Part shown: piece after piece, positions 55,285-64,000 of the stretch
How positions within the stretch are numbered: the first letter of the stretch is position 1
Layout: every line of letters begins with the position of its first letter
DNA from: Deinandra increscens subsp. villosa
Lineage: Eukaryota; Streptophyta; Magnoliopsida; Asterales; Asteraceae
Direction of reading: 5' to 3'
Length of the DNA stretch: 64,000 nucleotides
NCBI GenBank assembly: GCA_039602395.1
Contig: JBCNJP010000006.1
Span: 53,471,502 to 53,535,501, forward strand
Made by a program: the position numbers and the translations under genes
The notes under the pieces: generated by a model
Database searches by the model: none
The model's input: only the letters and a program-made list of their open reading frames with translations
What the model was told of the DNA's origin: nothing

Positions 55285-56146
55285 TTTGCTATATATAAAA
55301 TGCATTATTTTGCATGATTGGTTTATTGTCATTTAATGTAGAAATTAGTGGTTCTATAAAAAAAATATTATTTTTTACTTTTTTTTTACATTCTTGACGC
55401 GCAAAAATGTGTGTCATCTCCCTTTATGATGGGGGCCTTCTTGACGCGCATTGTATGACACGTATTGAGCGTCATAAAAGCGCGTCATTGTTTGCGCGTC
55501 ATAAATGGTATGACGCGCATTTTGCGCGTCAAGAAGCTTCTTGACCCTTCCTTCCTTGATGCGCATTTGCGCGTCATCTGGATAAGCTGTTTTTTGTAGT
55601 AGCGAAGGGAATAGTTAACTCCGAATAAGCTCTCCTTCTGGAGGAACTCGAGTTAATTCTAAACTTGTAATCATGCGGATCAACCAATGATCATCCATAT
55701 CAACTTGATGCTCCGTAGTAACTTTGGTCTTCAGTCTTCATCCAGATCAACTACTTCATCCGAATAAGTTGCTTTCGACTTAACTTTCCGGATCAAGTTT
55801 GCTTAGCCTAATTTATACAATTTATCCAGGACGAATATTTCCTTTGTAATGTTTGCTATGTATATGAAATGCATTATTTTGTATTTTGAGGTTAATTGTT
55901 ATTTAATGTATTAGTGATTCTATTAAAAATATTTTTTTTAATCCATGATGCGTAAAAATGTGTGTCATAAGCAGATTTAGGACGAGGGCTTTCTTAAAGC
56001 ACAGTTTATGACCCGCATTACGCGTCACAATAAGCGCGTCATAAGCAGATGATGCGGACGGGGGCTTCCTTGAAATGCGCGTCATCTGAGCCCTTTTATG
56101 ACGCGCATTGCGCATCATAAAAGGCGTTTTTTTTTTGTAGTAGTGA
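55285..56146 (-). mobile_element. Two CACTA-like terminal fragments in tandem
   Basis: Two related segments (about 55275-55609 and 55838-56146) end in GTAGTAGCG and GTAGTAGTG. On the minus strand these read CGCTACTAC and CACTACTACAAAAAA, the CACTA-superfamily terminus. Upstream of each end are many copies of GACGCGCA/TGCGCGTCA, often as palindromes (ATGACGCGCAT and ATGCGCGTCAT), typical of CACTA subterminal arrays. The opposite ends and the transposase were not found. Confidence 0.7.
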
Positions 56147-56306
56147 CATTAATAACCCGCCTTCAATTTCATACATTCACACATAATTATGCTTCACCTT
56201 CACTTTACTTTACAAGCTCCTTCTATATCTTGGCCAAGGCTAATGATATTACTTTACAAGAATGAGATGTGAGATGTAGGAGATGTTGCTCCCCATCCTT
56301 GCACTC

Positions 56307-56480
56307 CAATAGGATTAAACCCCAACCCTTACTTTTTCTCTTATTTTAACATCAAGTTTGAGAGCAAATCATGGTTTCCCTTCGTGTGGTTACCAATAGG
56401 ATTAAGCCTAATCCTTACTTTTCCTCTTATTTTAACATCAAGTTTGAGAGCAAATCATGGTTTCCTATCATGTGGTTACC
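56307..56480 (-). repeat. 87-bp tandem duplication
   Basis: Two adjacent units (56307-56393, 56394-56480), about 90% identical, each containing CTTATTTTAACATCAAG and AGCAAATCATGGTTTCC. Located in the decayed Copia region. Confidence 0.85.
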
Positions 56481-57529
56481 ACATGAGCTTTTCATTGGAA
56501 CTAGAGACATACATGGCAAGTATGACCTTTTCTTCATTAAGATAGATCACCTCCTCTTGTTCTTGGACATGGACTCTCATTAATAGTACATGTTCTTTAA
56601 CGTTTTCTTGTGTCAAACTGCTTCTTTCTTCCTTTTTATTGGTTAGGCATTGGATGCAAAATGCCCCATCCAATCACACCTAAAACATTGGAGCCTTGAT
56701 GGCCTTTTCTTTGGTTTCCCCATCCCTGGTTACCATTCGTTTCTCCTTGTCCGAATCCTCTGCCATGCCCATTTGACTAATCACATCCTTGTCCACGACC
56801 TTGGTTGTCATAGCCATTCCCTAGGCCACGACCAGTTCCTTTTTATCCTTCTTTTGGTTGCCAATTTTCATACGAGAGTAACAATTGATTACCCTTAGAC
56901 CCTTGCCCTTTATCACTAGTTTTGATTCGTTCTTCACAAATGCTCCAAGTCTGCAGATGGCCTTTTGAAACGACTTGGTTTCTAATCTGCAAATTGTTCA
57001 ATGGAAGCAACTCAGGGACAACCAAGAAACTTCGTTAGAAGTTCTTTCCTTTAACAACCCCTAAATTGTTTACTTTTAAAACAATCACACTTATACGTCC
57101 AACGAAAACTTTAATTGCCTCTCCATCTTTCATTTTAAGAAGCTTCAAACTCCGTCATTAGGGACCCAAGATGGTCCTATTAAATTTGTTCAACACCTAT
57201 ATAACAAGCCTTTAAAGCGTTCCACACCCTCAGTGGCTTGATTAAACTGTGCCACCCGAAGGACGAGTCCTTGGGGATCACCTAGTAAAAATAAGCGATT
57301 GTTCCTTCTTTGAGTTAACGTTCACATCAGGGTCGATTGCCTCCTGACACCATGAACATTAAAAATTGTATTGATTTTAACAACATGAAACAAGGCATTG
57401 TAATGACAGGTTTGAGTTCTCTCTTATCTTAACAATTTGCTTTGCTAGAATCGCTAATATTTTCAGGTACGATCTTCAGCTTCTTTTATGATTAATCACC
57501 CCTTTGATCATACCCTTTCAAGGAGTAGA

Positions 57530-58142
57530 CACTCTTAGGGTGGAAGGGAAAATGAGCAAAGGTAGACCAAAGCTAGTGTGGAAGAAGATTCGATGTGATT
57601 TGATTGGCTTGCACCTTTATGAGGACATGGTCGATGATAGGAGTTCTTGGCAATGTAGGATTACGGTTAAGGACTTCTAGAGTACTTTAGGAGTTAGTTT
57701 TTCTAGGGGTTTGGTGGGTGGTGGGGGGGGGGGGGGGATCATAGTTTATGCCTTTTCCTTCCCGTAGGTTTTTGATCTACTATGACGTAGGTTGGTAACT
57801 CTAGATGTGCCTTGAGTAGGAGTATGCCTCTAAACTTGGTCACCTTAGTTTTAGGGTATTATGCTTGCTTGTTTTTATCACCTCTCTAATAATCTAGAGT
57901 ATTGTTTGCTTGTTTTTATCACCTCTCTAATAATCTAGAGTATTGTTTGCAAGTTGTTATGCCTGTGTTACTTTGTGTCTTTTACATGGGTTTCTTTCTT
58001 AAAGTATGGGTTTTTTCTGAGTCAGGGATTTCTTTCAGAGAGGCCTCTTCATCTTCTGGGTGAAGATAAGGTTTTCTAATCACCTTACCCTCCCTTAACC
58101 CTATTGCTACGAATGGGACTTGTTGATACGTTTGTTTGTTTG
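57530..58142 (+). mobile_element. 5'-truncated RTE-type LINE tail
   Basis: The plus strand at about 57556-57680 encodes GRPKLVWKKIRCDLIG and DDRSSWQCRITVKDF, the extreme C-terminus typical of plant RTE-clade LINE proteins, followed by a stop and a ~460-bp 3' UTR ending in short (TTTG) repeats. An imperfect duplication (TTTGATCATACCCTTTC at about 57503, TTTGATCGCACCTTTC at about 58139) may be its target duplication. Most of the element, including RT, is missing. Confidence 0.8.
57866..57947 (+). repeat. 41-bp exact tandem duplication
   Basis: Two identical head-to-tail units beginning TGCTTGTTTTTATCACC, within the LINE 3' UTR. A run of about 16 G occurs nearby at 57722-57737. Confidence 0.9.
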
Positions 58143-58716
58143 ATCGCACCTTTCGAATCAAGTTATGAGCACCCGTTGTCCTTTTAACTAGGCTCTGATA
58201 CCAATTCTAGCCAAATACAATCATATCAAAAAGCAAAACAATAGTGAAATGAACTACTCGGCTCGTTTCTTTATTGCCTCTTGAAGAAGATGATTTGGAA
58301 TACATAAATAAGAAAAATCTAGAACTACTGAAAGACAGGAAAAAAACCAAATGCTAAAACATAGTTGTAACACATACCAAAATACAGTCTTGAATGCACC
58401 CTGACTTCATTTAAAATCGGTTGGTTCAATTCTTTGTTGTAATGACTAGCAAAATAAATAACGAAACGATCAAAATACATAACTTCAGAGGGAAGGCCTC
58501 TTATGGCAGTTTGTTTTAATGAACATTGAAACTTGCTCCTTCAACATGATACAATAAGCAGGTACATCTGCATATTTTGGTGAACGACCTCAAATAAGTC
58601 ATTTAATCAAGCAAATTCAACACCATCGATCTTTTCCCTTGATATAAAAAAAGAAGGAAAAAAAGATGTGAACCGATGACATGTGACAATGGTCTTAGTG
58701 TCCAGCCCGTTATTAA

Positions 58717-61367
58717 TCACGTATAGCAATTTGTACCAGCTACTTTCTCCTGAAGCTTGGCAACCCGGGCCTAGAAAGAAGTATTGACGATTTGTAGTCA
58801 AATGGTTAAATATCTAAAATACCATTCACTAATGACAAACTAGGACTCTAGAGGATCATAATCCAACTCTAGATCAGTCGATTTGGGTGGTACTTTATCT
58901 TAATGGGTCAAATTAAAAAAAGCTAAAAGGGTACCCAAGAATGCGTAGAAAGTTGTTCAATCCGACTTCTAAATCATTCTATTAGATAAATAAAGAAAAA
59001 ACTAGTTACCTTAAACGATTTGGAACGACGGATGGAAGGGTCCAACTGTAAAGCCATCGAATAAGAATCCCCAGCCGCCTCATACTGTTCCATAGCCATT
59101 AAAGCATCACCCTTACATATGTAAGCCTGGATAAGCAAAGTTTTTAATCCATCGGAGGTTAATAACGATAAAACAACTATTTGCATGAACTTTCTTTAAT
59201 ATAACCAAACATGGAAGAAGAAATTTCCCTTCTTAAATTAAAGCTCAGGTAACAAAATTTAAAGAAATAAAATGGCATAGTAGCACTTGAACTTCTTGAA
59301 AGTTGAAATATATTTCCTCTATCTTGTCTACTTGTAACATTTAAGAAACCGTAAATTATATAATATTTAGCACCAACAATAATCTTTAGAACCATAAAGT
59401 TATTAATTACCTCAGGATATTTGGGAGCAAGAGTAGAAGCTTCTACAGCATCCCCAAGAGCAGCAGTTGTCTTGTTCAATGCCAACCTTGCAACAGACCT
59501 GGATCAGACCTCCTGTTAGACCATAAAAAGAATGCTAATATAATTACATGGTCAAATTTAGTAAAGTGAAAGATAATGCAGCGCATAAAGTTTAGAGGTG
59601 AGAACTAGAATTAAGGTGTATTTTATAAACTAAGCAACACGAACCGGTCTTTATAGATGTAGTGAACTCCACCAACTGGATTGAGATCCATCGCCTGCAT
59701 CACAAATTAAGGACTTATGCAGAAGTGTGCTTATTGGAGTAAGGTTCTTCTATAAATAATAATTAATAAATGCATGTTACATCACACAAGAAGGGATTCT
59801 TGATTTAAGAAATTTAAAACATCAACTATCCTACCAAGAAGAAACATTTCCATATGATAATTTCAGTTTCATAATCCAGCATCTAACTATTTCTCCAAGA
59901 ATCAACATTTCCATATGATACATATCCAAATGTTAATATAAGCTCTAAAGCCCGATTTAGATACCACCAAATCCTATTTCCATCCTTCCAATTCAGTTTT
60001 TTTGGTCTGCGAGTATAACTTATTGCATAAGCACGTGCTCATGACAGATTGACAGTCTTTTATTATCTGACCTTTGAGAACCTCATAGTCCATCTTTACT
60101 GCTTTCACGTGTCCAAAAGAATAGTTTCCGTCGACTTTAAAACTCTCAACCCATTGCTCTATACCTTTGAATTTTAACTACAAGGATTTTGTTTTCCTCA
60201 TTGAGCTTCTTCATATCAAATTGAGTCTTCAGCAGGCTGATGGCCTCTTCTACCTGCTTTCTTGTAGGACGCAAAAGTATCATCCTTGCTCCTTGAGAAT
60301 TATTTAGAGTGTTAATTTTCCCTAGGGTTTCTGGCACTTCATGAATGCCTATATCTTAATTCTACATAATATTATTTACTTGGTTGACCTAACAAATAAA
60401 AATAATAAAAGAAATACACATAATAAAATATTATAAAAGCATCAACTACCTATTTGTGAGATTCCTTATCTCTGATCACAATCAGATAAACTCTATGTAC
60501 AGCCAAAGAAGCTAAGGAACACTAAATATTATAGTTTAATTATCATATCATCATAATATTATATAAAAAGAAGAAGAAACCAGAAGAAGTATTGCATCAG
60601 TGCAATAATACCCATGCTCATTACTTTGATTCTACTTCTATTTAATCATCTTCTTTTCCAAGTCAAATCTCACATGCTCTCTCTTTCATCTATGCCCTTG
60701 TTAGAGTAACTAATACTAAGTTAATTGCATTTAGTTAGTTAGGTGGTTACATTTAGTTATTTAGCTAACAAATTGTTCATTGTTAGTAACAATTCACAAA
60801 TTAGCAATTGATAAAGCATCCAACATTTTTAAGGCATATAATTTCATATATGAAAACTAAAACTAAAACTACAACAAAATCCTCATGAATTCTGCAATTG
60901 AAAGAAACAGGAGGCCTAGAACTAGTTAATCAACTAACCTGAGATAACAAAATCTCCGCCGTCGCAAAATCCCCCTTCTCCATCTCAACCTCAGCTTTTT
61001 TCCTCATGGAAAGCGCCTCCAGGCTCTTCTCACAACTCATGGAATCGAAACCGCATACGATGGACATGATCTCGGCGGCACGGGCGGCGGTGGCGCAGTG
61101 ACTGAGGTAGGTTGCGGGGGGGAGGGCGACGAGGTTTGGTCCGGCGCCGCATCGGCCCAAACAACCGCAGGAATTGACGGAGATGGTGGGAGGTGCGATT
61201 CCGGAGAGGACTTGAAGGACCTCTGCCGAGCCTTGTCGGCGGCAGGCTCGTTCGGTGCATACTCTGATCTCGTTGGCCTGAGCTGCGACGGGGTGGATGG
61301 ATTTGATTCGAGGCGGAGATGGGTGGGAATTGGGGATTTGGATAATTAGCCCCACGCCACACTTCAT
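58717..61367 (-). CDS. TPR protein with thioredoxin-like [2Fe-2S] ferredoxin domain, five exons (245 aa)
   Basis: Exons on the minus strand: 61367-60939, 59694-59645, 59498-59411, 59126-59010 and 58770-58717, all with GT-AG borders and matching phases (0, 2, 0, 0), giving a 245-residue protein with stop at 58717-58719. Residues about 30-100 form a thioredoxin-like [2Fe-2S] module with CTERACRRQGS and, further on, SCGCLGRCGAGP, the cysteine pattern of that fold. Residues about 105-228 form two or three TPR-like helical pairs: RKKAEVEMEKGDFATAEILL; ALNKTTAALGDAVEASTLAP; AYICKGDALMAMEQYEAAG with DSYSMALQLDPS. The N-terminus is short, basic and Ser/Pro-rich, so plastid targeting is possible. A redox-linked adaptor role is inferred. 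A TATA-like ATATAAAA is about 75 bp upstream (61440-61448). Intron 1 (1.24 kb) contains an unrelated 63-codon ORF. No stop or lost splice site was found, so it looks functional. Confidence 0.9.
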
Positions 61368-61435
61368 ATTTTCTTCCCGCTAGTTACATCATATTTCACA
61401 TAAAGATATGGGTAGGTATAGAATGAAGTTGCACC

Positions 61436-61815
61436 AAGTTTTATATGTCCTTAGCTTATTTAAATTAAAGAGGAAAAAAAAAGAAATGAAATGAAAAAAA
61501 AAATAAAAAAGAAAAAGATAGAGAAAATGAGTGATTCATTTCCTTACAAATCGGAAGGAAAAGACAAATTTTTTATATTTCCCTCTAATTTCTCTCCTTA
61601 AATGAAACTCGAGAACACAGTTTTTTTTGTTTTCTTCTCTTTCTCTCCTTAATTGAAACTCAGAAAACATAATTTTTTACATTTCTTTCTCTTTCCTTTC
61701 CTTTTCCTTCTTTATTTTCGTTAAATGAAACTCAGGAATACAATAGTTTTTATACTTCCCTTCCTTTCTTTTCTTTTCCCTTATTAAGTTAACTCAGAAA
61801 CACAATAGTTTTTTT
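61436..61815. repeat. Low-complexity and degenerate tandem repeat upstream of the TPR gene
   Basis: An A/G-rich run (61460-61525) is followed by four imperfect units at 61592-61815, each with TTAAATGAAACTCAGRAA, AACACAATAGTTTTTT-like ends and T/C-rich filler. It lies 70-450 bp upstream of the TPR start codon, so it is in the promoter region. Confidence 0.65.
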
Positions 61816-62584
61816 AACCGCAAAGGACACCCCCATACATCTACGAGTACACGAGGCAACAACCATACAACCTCGAGTGATGGGTAGTCTAAGCCCATAA
61901 TTTTTTAATTTGTTTATGGAAAGACCGTCCATTATGAAAAACGTGGTTGGTTCCGGTAATCAAACCGGTGACCTAAGTCAACCCCTCATCGCCTCACGAC
62001 CACTCGGGCTCACGATCTTAGACCAACCAAACAATCCATATTTGACAAAAGTAATATCATATTGTTGGTTTCTTGCTTATCTTTCTTCAATTGTATCTTC
62101 TTGGTAGACAATTTTATCTTCTTCGTCACTAAAACGATTCATCCTCTTCAATAATCGATTCAAAATTCAAAATTAAATCAAAGCAAAGAACACAATTCCA
62201 AAGAATTACAGATTACACCACTCCTTCCAAATTTGCTGTGCATACAAAACACACATTAGATTAAACAAATATGACCTATTAGTTCAAATGTGACTTTCAA
62301 GTCATTATATATAAGCTTTTGTTTATGTATTATCAGTGACAAAATAATTACCGCAGTACCTAATTAAGTTACATTAACTGTATGGGTCAAGATGGGCTAA
62401 ACCGCGGGTATTATGACAGTTATATTCCCTTTCGTTCAACCCCTAAAGATTGTTGTTTCGTTTGGCAGTAATATAAATAGTCTATGTAATTGGTCATGTG
62501 AACATGTTATCATCTGTGATCGAATGAAGTTTTAGTTTTGCTGTGTGTACATCTCTTTCCGCTCAATCTACATGTATTAATTAA
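61816..62584. other. Intergenic, no gene seen
   Basis: No domain-bearing ORF. A short plus ORF (61910-62107) has no recognisable homology. At 61935-61990 the minus strand has ACCGGTTTGATTACCGG, which faintly resembles a Pol III B box, but no A box partner was found. Confidence 0.5.
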
Positions 62585-62923
62585 CTAGGTTAGTAACCCG
62601 TTTATTACACGGGTTGAGTTCATTTTAAATACATATTAAAAAAACGAAAAATGGTTAGAATTATTAAATTTATTATGATTGACAAATTATTGATTAGTTT
62701 TTTTTAGAATAATCAAATAATTGAGTAAATTTATTAAATTTACATTAAGTTTGTCAATTTTTTTTTAAATGGAAATTTAGTTTTACAAAATTGGTAACTA
62801 TACTTAATTGATAATTTAAAAAATTGATACTTGAATGTGGTTTTGACATGTGGCGATGCTGATGTGGATCTCCTAGAAATGAGACATGTGTCATCCATTT
62901 TATTGCTTTATTAGAATTAAAGA
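62585..62923 (-). mobile_element. Short non-autonomous Helitron, copy 2
   Basis: Same family and orientation as 9162-9530. Minus strand starts TCTTTAATTCTAATAAAGC and ends CTAG, flanked by A and T. The 3' hairpin is weakened (CCCGT and ACGGG, 5-bp stem). The shared sub-5' block TGACATGTGGC...GAGACATGTG is well conserved, and the middle has diverged. Confidence 0.75.
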
Positions 62924-63412
62924 TGTGTGTAATCTACAGGTATTAATTAATGTGTGTACGAATCACACGCCAATGGAATTCCCTTCTACATATTGGAATA
63001 TATTATTATTAATTAATATTATTAGGGTTGAGCCCACAGACCCGGTTAGATTTTAGGGTTACTCATCATCTCTATATAATGTAATCTGTTTGATCAATAA
63101 TATCAATTCAGTTATTCAGTATTCCATTTTCTTACACTATATACAACAAACAGGTCTCATAGTCTACAAGTAATTATCATTTCACGTCCTGCGTTTTGTG
63201 CAAATAACGTACTATTTCTATTTATAAATTAGACTGAAGACGATCAAATAAGTTTTTCATTCAACTCTTTGGCTTTAGCATTAACTAACTAGAATTCAAT
63301 AAACTCGAATTATCACCTAGTTTTGAATGACACATGTCTTGAACAACCGTCCCTATTTACAAACTTCTAACTGCTCTACAAAATCACTATAGCAAAGATT
63401 GACGAATAATTG
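62924..63412. other. Intergenic downstream of the SAUR gene, LTR-like promoter remnant
   Basis: 62945-63140 includes CTCTATATAATG (63070-63081) and a CAATAATA stretch, followed by TTCTTACA, which is reminiscent of a short LTR, but no target duplication or partner was found. The rest has no feature. Confidence 0.35.
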
Positions 63413-63712
63413 TCATAATGCACCAAAACGAGAAGCAAGATCAGCAAATATGTCTTTGCTACATGGAATGGTGAGGCCACCCATTGGATGGTTGTACTCA
63501 AACTCTTCCTCTGCCAGATCTAGTAATTCTTGAAATGCTGGTTGGCTTAAGAGTGATAGAGGAACAACAAATCGTCTTTTCTCTTCTTCCCCAACATAAA
63601 CTGCAAAATAGCCTTTTGGTATGTCCATAGATGCGGATGCGTTCCTTCCATTTGATAATGATCGTCTAAGAACTTGTTTTGCTTGAACGATTCGTGGAAA
63701 AAAGATGGCCAT
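63413..63712 (-). CDS. SAUR-family auxin-responsive protein (99 aa)
   Basis: A complete intronless ORF of typical SAUR length. The SAUR domain covers about residues 26-95 with the family signatures PKGYFAVYVGEE, KRRFVVPLSLLSQPAFQELL, AEEEFEYNHPMGGLTIPC and a C-terminal F-LASR segment. The short, basic N-terminus (MAIFFPRIVQAKQVLRRS) resembles that of the SAUR19-24 group, which stimulates cell expansion by inhibiting PP2C-D phosphatases and so activating plasma-membrane H+-ATPases; that function is inferred from the family. Start context is AATAAATGGCC. TATA-like ATATATAAAT lies at 63841-63850, about 130 bp upstream. No auxin-response TGTCTC element was obvious in the 180 bp checked. No neighbouring SAUR is in the window, although the genes usually cluster. 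Confidence 0.95.
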   Translation of the reverse strand: MAIFFPRIVQAKQVLRRSLSNGRNASASMDIPKGYFAVYVGEEEKRRFVVPLSLLSQPAFQELLDLAEEEFEYNHPMGGLTIPCSKDIFADLASRFGAL

Positions 63713-63840
63713 TTATTCGATGAGGGTGGAGTCTTTTCACTAAACAGATGTCGATGAGGAAGAAAGTTTCCTAGCTAGTGAAAGATTTAACGAGTATCTT
63801 CAAGAAAGTTGCTTGGTTTATTTGTACATATTGTAAGGTT

Positions 63841-63850
63841 ATTTATATAT
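63841..63850 (-). promoter_or_regulatory. TATA box of the SAUR gene
   Basis: Minus strand ATATATAAAT in GGATATATAAATAACC, about 130 bp before the start codon. Confidence 0.6.
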
Positions 63851-63913
63851 CCAATTAGTTATTGAAAACACTATGTATAATAGACACTGACACATGAACT
63901 AAAAGAAACATCA

Positions 63914-64000
63914 TGTTGGGAATTCCCGAGACCGACGAGTTCGAGATTTGGTTAGATGAAACTCAACGTACCACTTACCGTTTGACCGTTCGCACAACAC
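63914..64000 (+). mobile_element. Start of an LTR of the 32193-36371 family, cut by the window edge
   Basis: TGTTGGGAATTCCCGAG and the next 70 bp match, with a few differences, the minus-strand start of the LTRs at 33414 and 36371. It is therefore the left end of a plus-oriented copy about 200 bp upstream of the SAUR gene start codon. The rest lies outside the window. Confidence 0.9.

Larger units (their letters stand above)
56200..58206 (-). pseudogene. Decayed Copia gag region with PBS, interrupted by a LINE
   Basis: On the minus strand, starting from a PBS (GGCTCTGATACCAAT on the plus strand, 58191-58205), translated pieces show a UBN2 Gag (AIDPD...; ATEGVWNALKACYIGVE; a FEAS motif; ASIEQF near 57000) and then a Gly/Gln/Asn-rich basic stretch and a damaged zinc knuckle (56640-56830). 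Several stops and frame changes prevent a continuous ORF. The LINE at 57530-58142 separates PBS and gag. The corresponding 5' LTR should start at 58206 and run to the right, but I could not define it. Confidence 0.75.

Noticed and set aside
61030..61362. Arg/Pro-rich alternative ORF opposite or alongside TPR exon 1
   Set aside because: It overlaps exon 1 in another frame; the exon 1 frame has the conserved cysteine motifs and joins the downstream exons in phase.

Overview
Plant nuclear DNA, most likely from Asteraceae. The clues are spliced genes with GT-AG introns, a SAUR-type auxin gene, LTR retrotransposons primed by initiator tRNA-Met, Helitron/MULE/hAT/CACTA elements, and retroelement proteins of the kind I remember from sunflower, lettuce and Tanacetum. 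The family assignment is from memory and was not searched. Only two genes look like functional host genes: a five-exon TPR protein with a thioredoxin-like [2Fe-2S] domain (58717-61367, minus) and a single-exon SAUR (63413-63712, minus). Nearly everything else is a deep nest of transposable elements.

Layout. 1-7490: non-coding, decayed retroelement-like DNA ending in an LTR-like promoter/poly(A) unit, preceded by three hairpin plus G-tract modules. 7757-8990: exon-like host-gene fragment on the minus strand. 9162-9536: a short Helitron apparently inside the 5' tip of another. 9537-25684 and 36440-55284: the two arms of a ~2.5 kb (net) inverted duplication, about 97% identical where I compared them. 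Each arm was later invaded by different elements, so the opposite arm gives the empty site. Left-arm insertions are a solo LTR (10415-22427) holding an intact Sirevirus-type Copia element (11276-22072), a tRNA-derived SINE, a 961-bp Helitron and a 427-bp hAT MITE. Right-arm insertions are a 3.4-kb solo LTR (36687-49607) holding an intact, very young Ty3/gypsy chromovirus (39881-49375), a 743-bp solo LTR, a 1.4-kb hAT element carrying a MULE MITE, and a 1.2-kb Pack-MULE-like element.

The spacer between the arms (25685-36439) holds a 500-bp assembly gap, a broken Copia element (27722 to about 36447), a coding-free LTR element (32193-36371) inside its 3' LTR, and a solo LTR (32644-33271) inside that. 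55285-56146 has CACTA-like ends. 56200-58206 is a dead Copia gag interrupted by an RTE-type LINE tail. The right edge begins another LTR of the 32193-36371 family in the opposite orientation.

Target-site duplications (TSDs) read directly from the sequence: GAGGG, GATCA, TAATC, CAAAG, AAAGT and AGTTT (LTR elements), GGGTG/TGGTG (imperfect), CATAAAAT and CACACGGG (hAT), ATAAAAAAA and TATTAAAAA (MULE). The most unusual pattern is that unrelated LTR elements here each carry their own iterated CG-containing short motif in non-coding DNA: GCGAAACT in the gypsy LTR, TCGTAAAC in the Sirevirus, TCCTCCGGAAC in the coding-free element, and a GCGC palindrome set in the CACTA ends.
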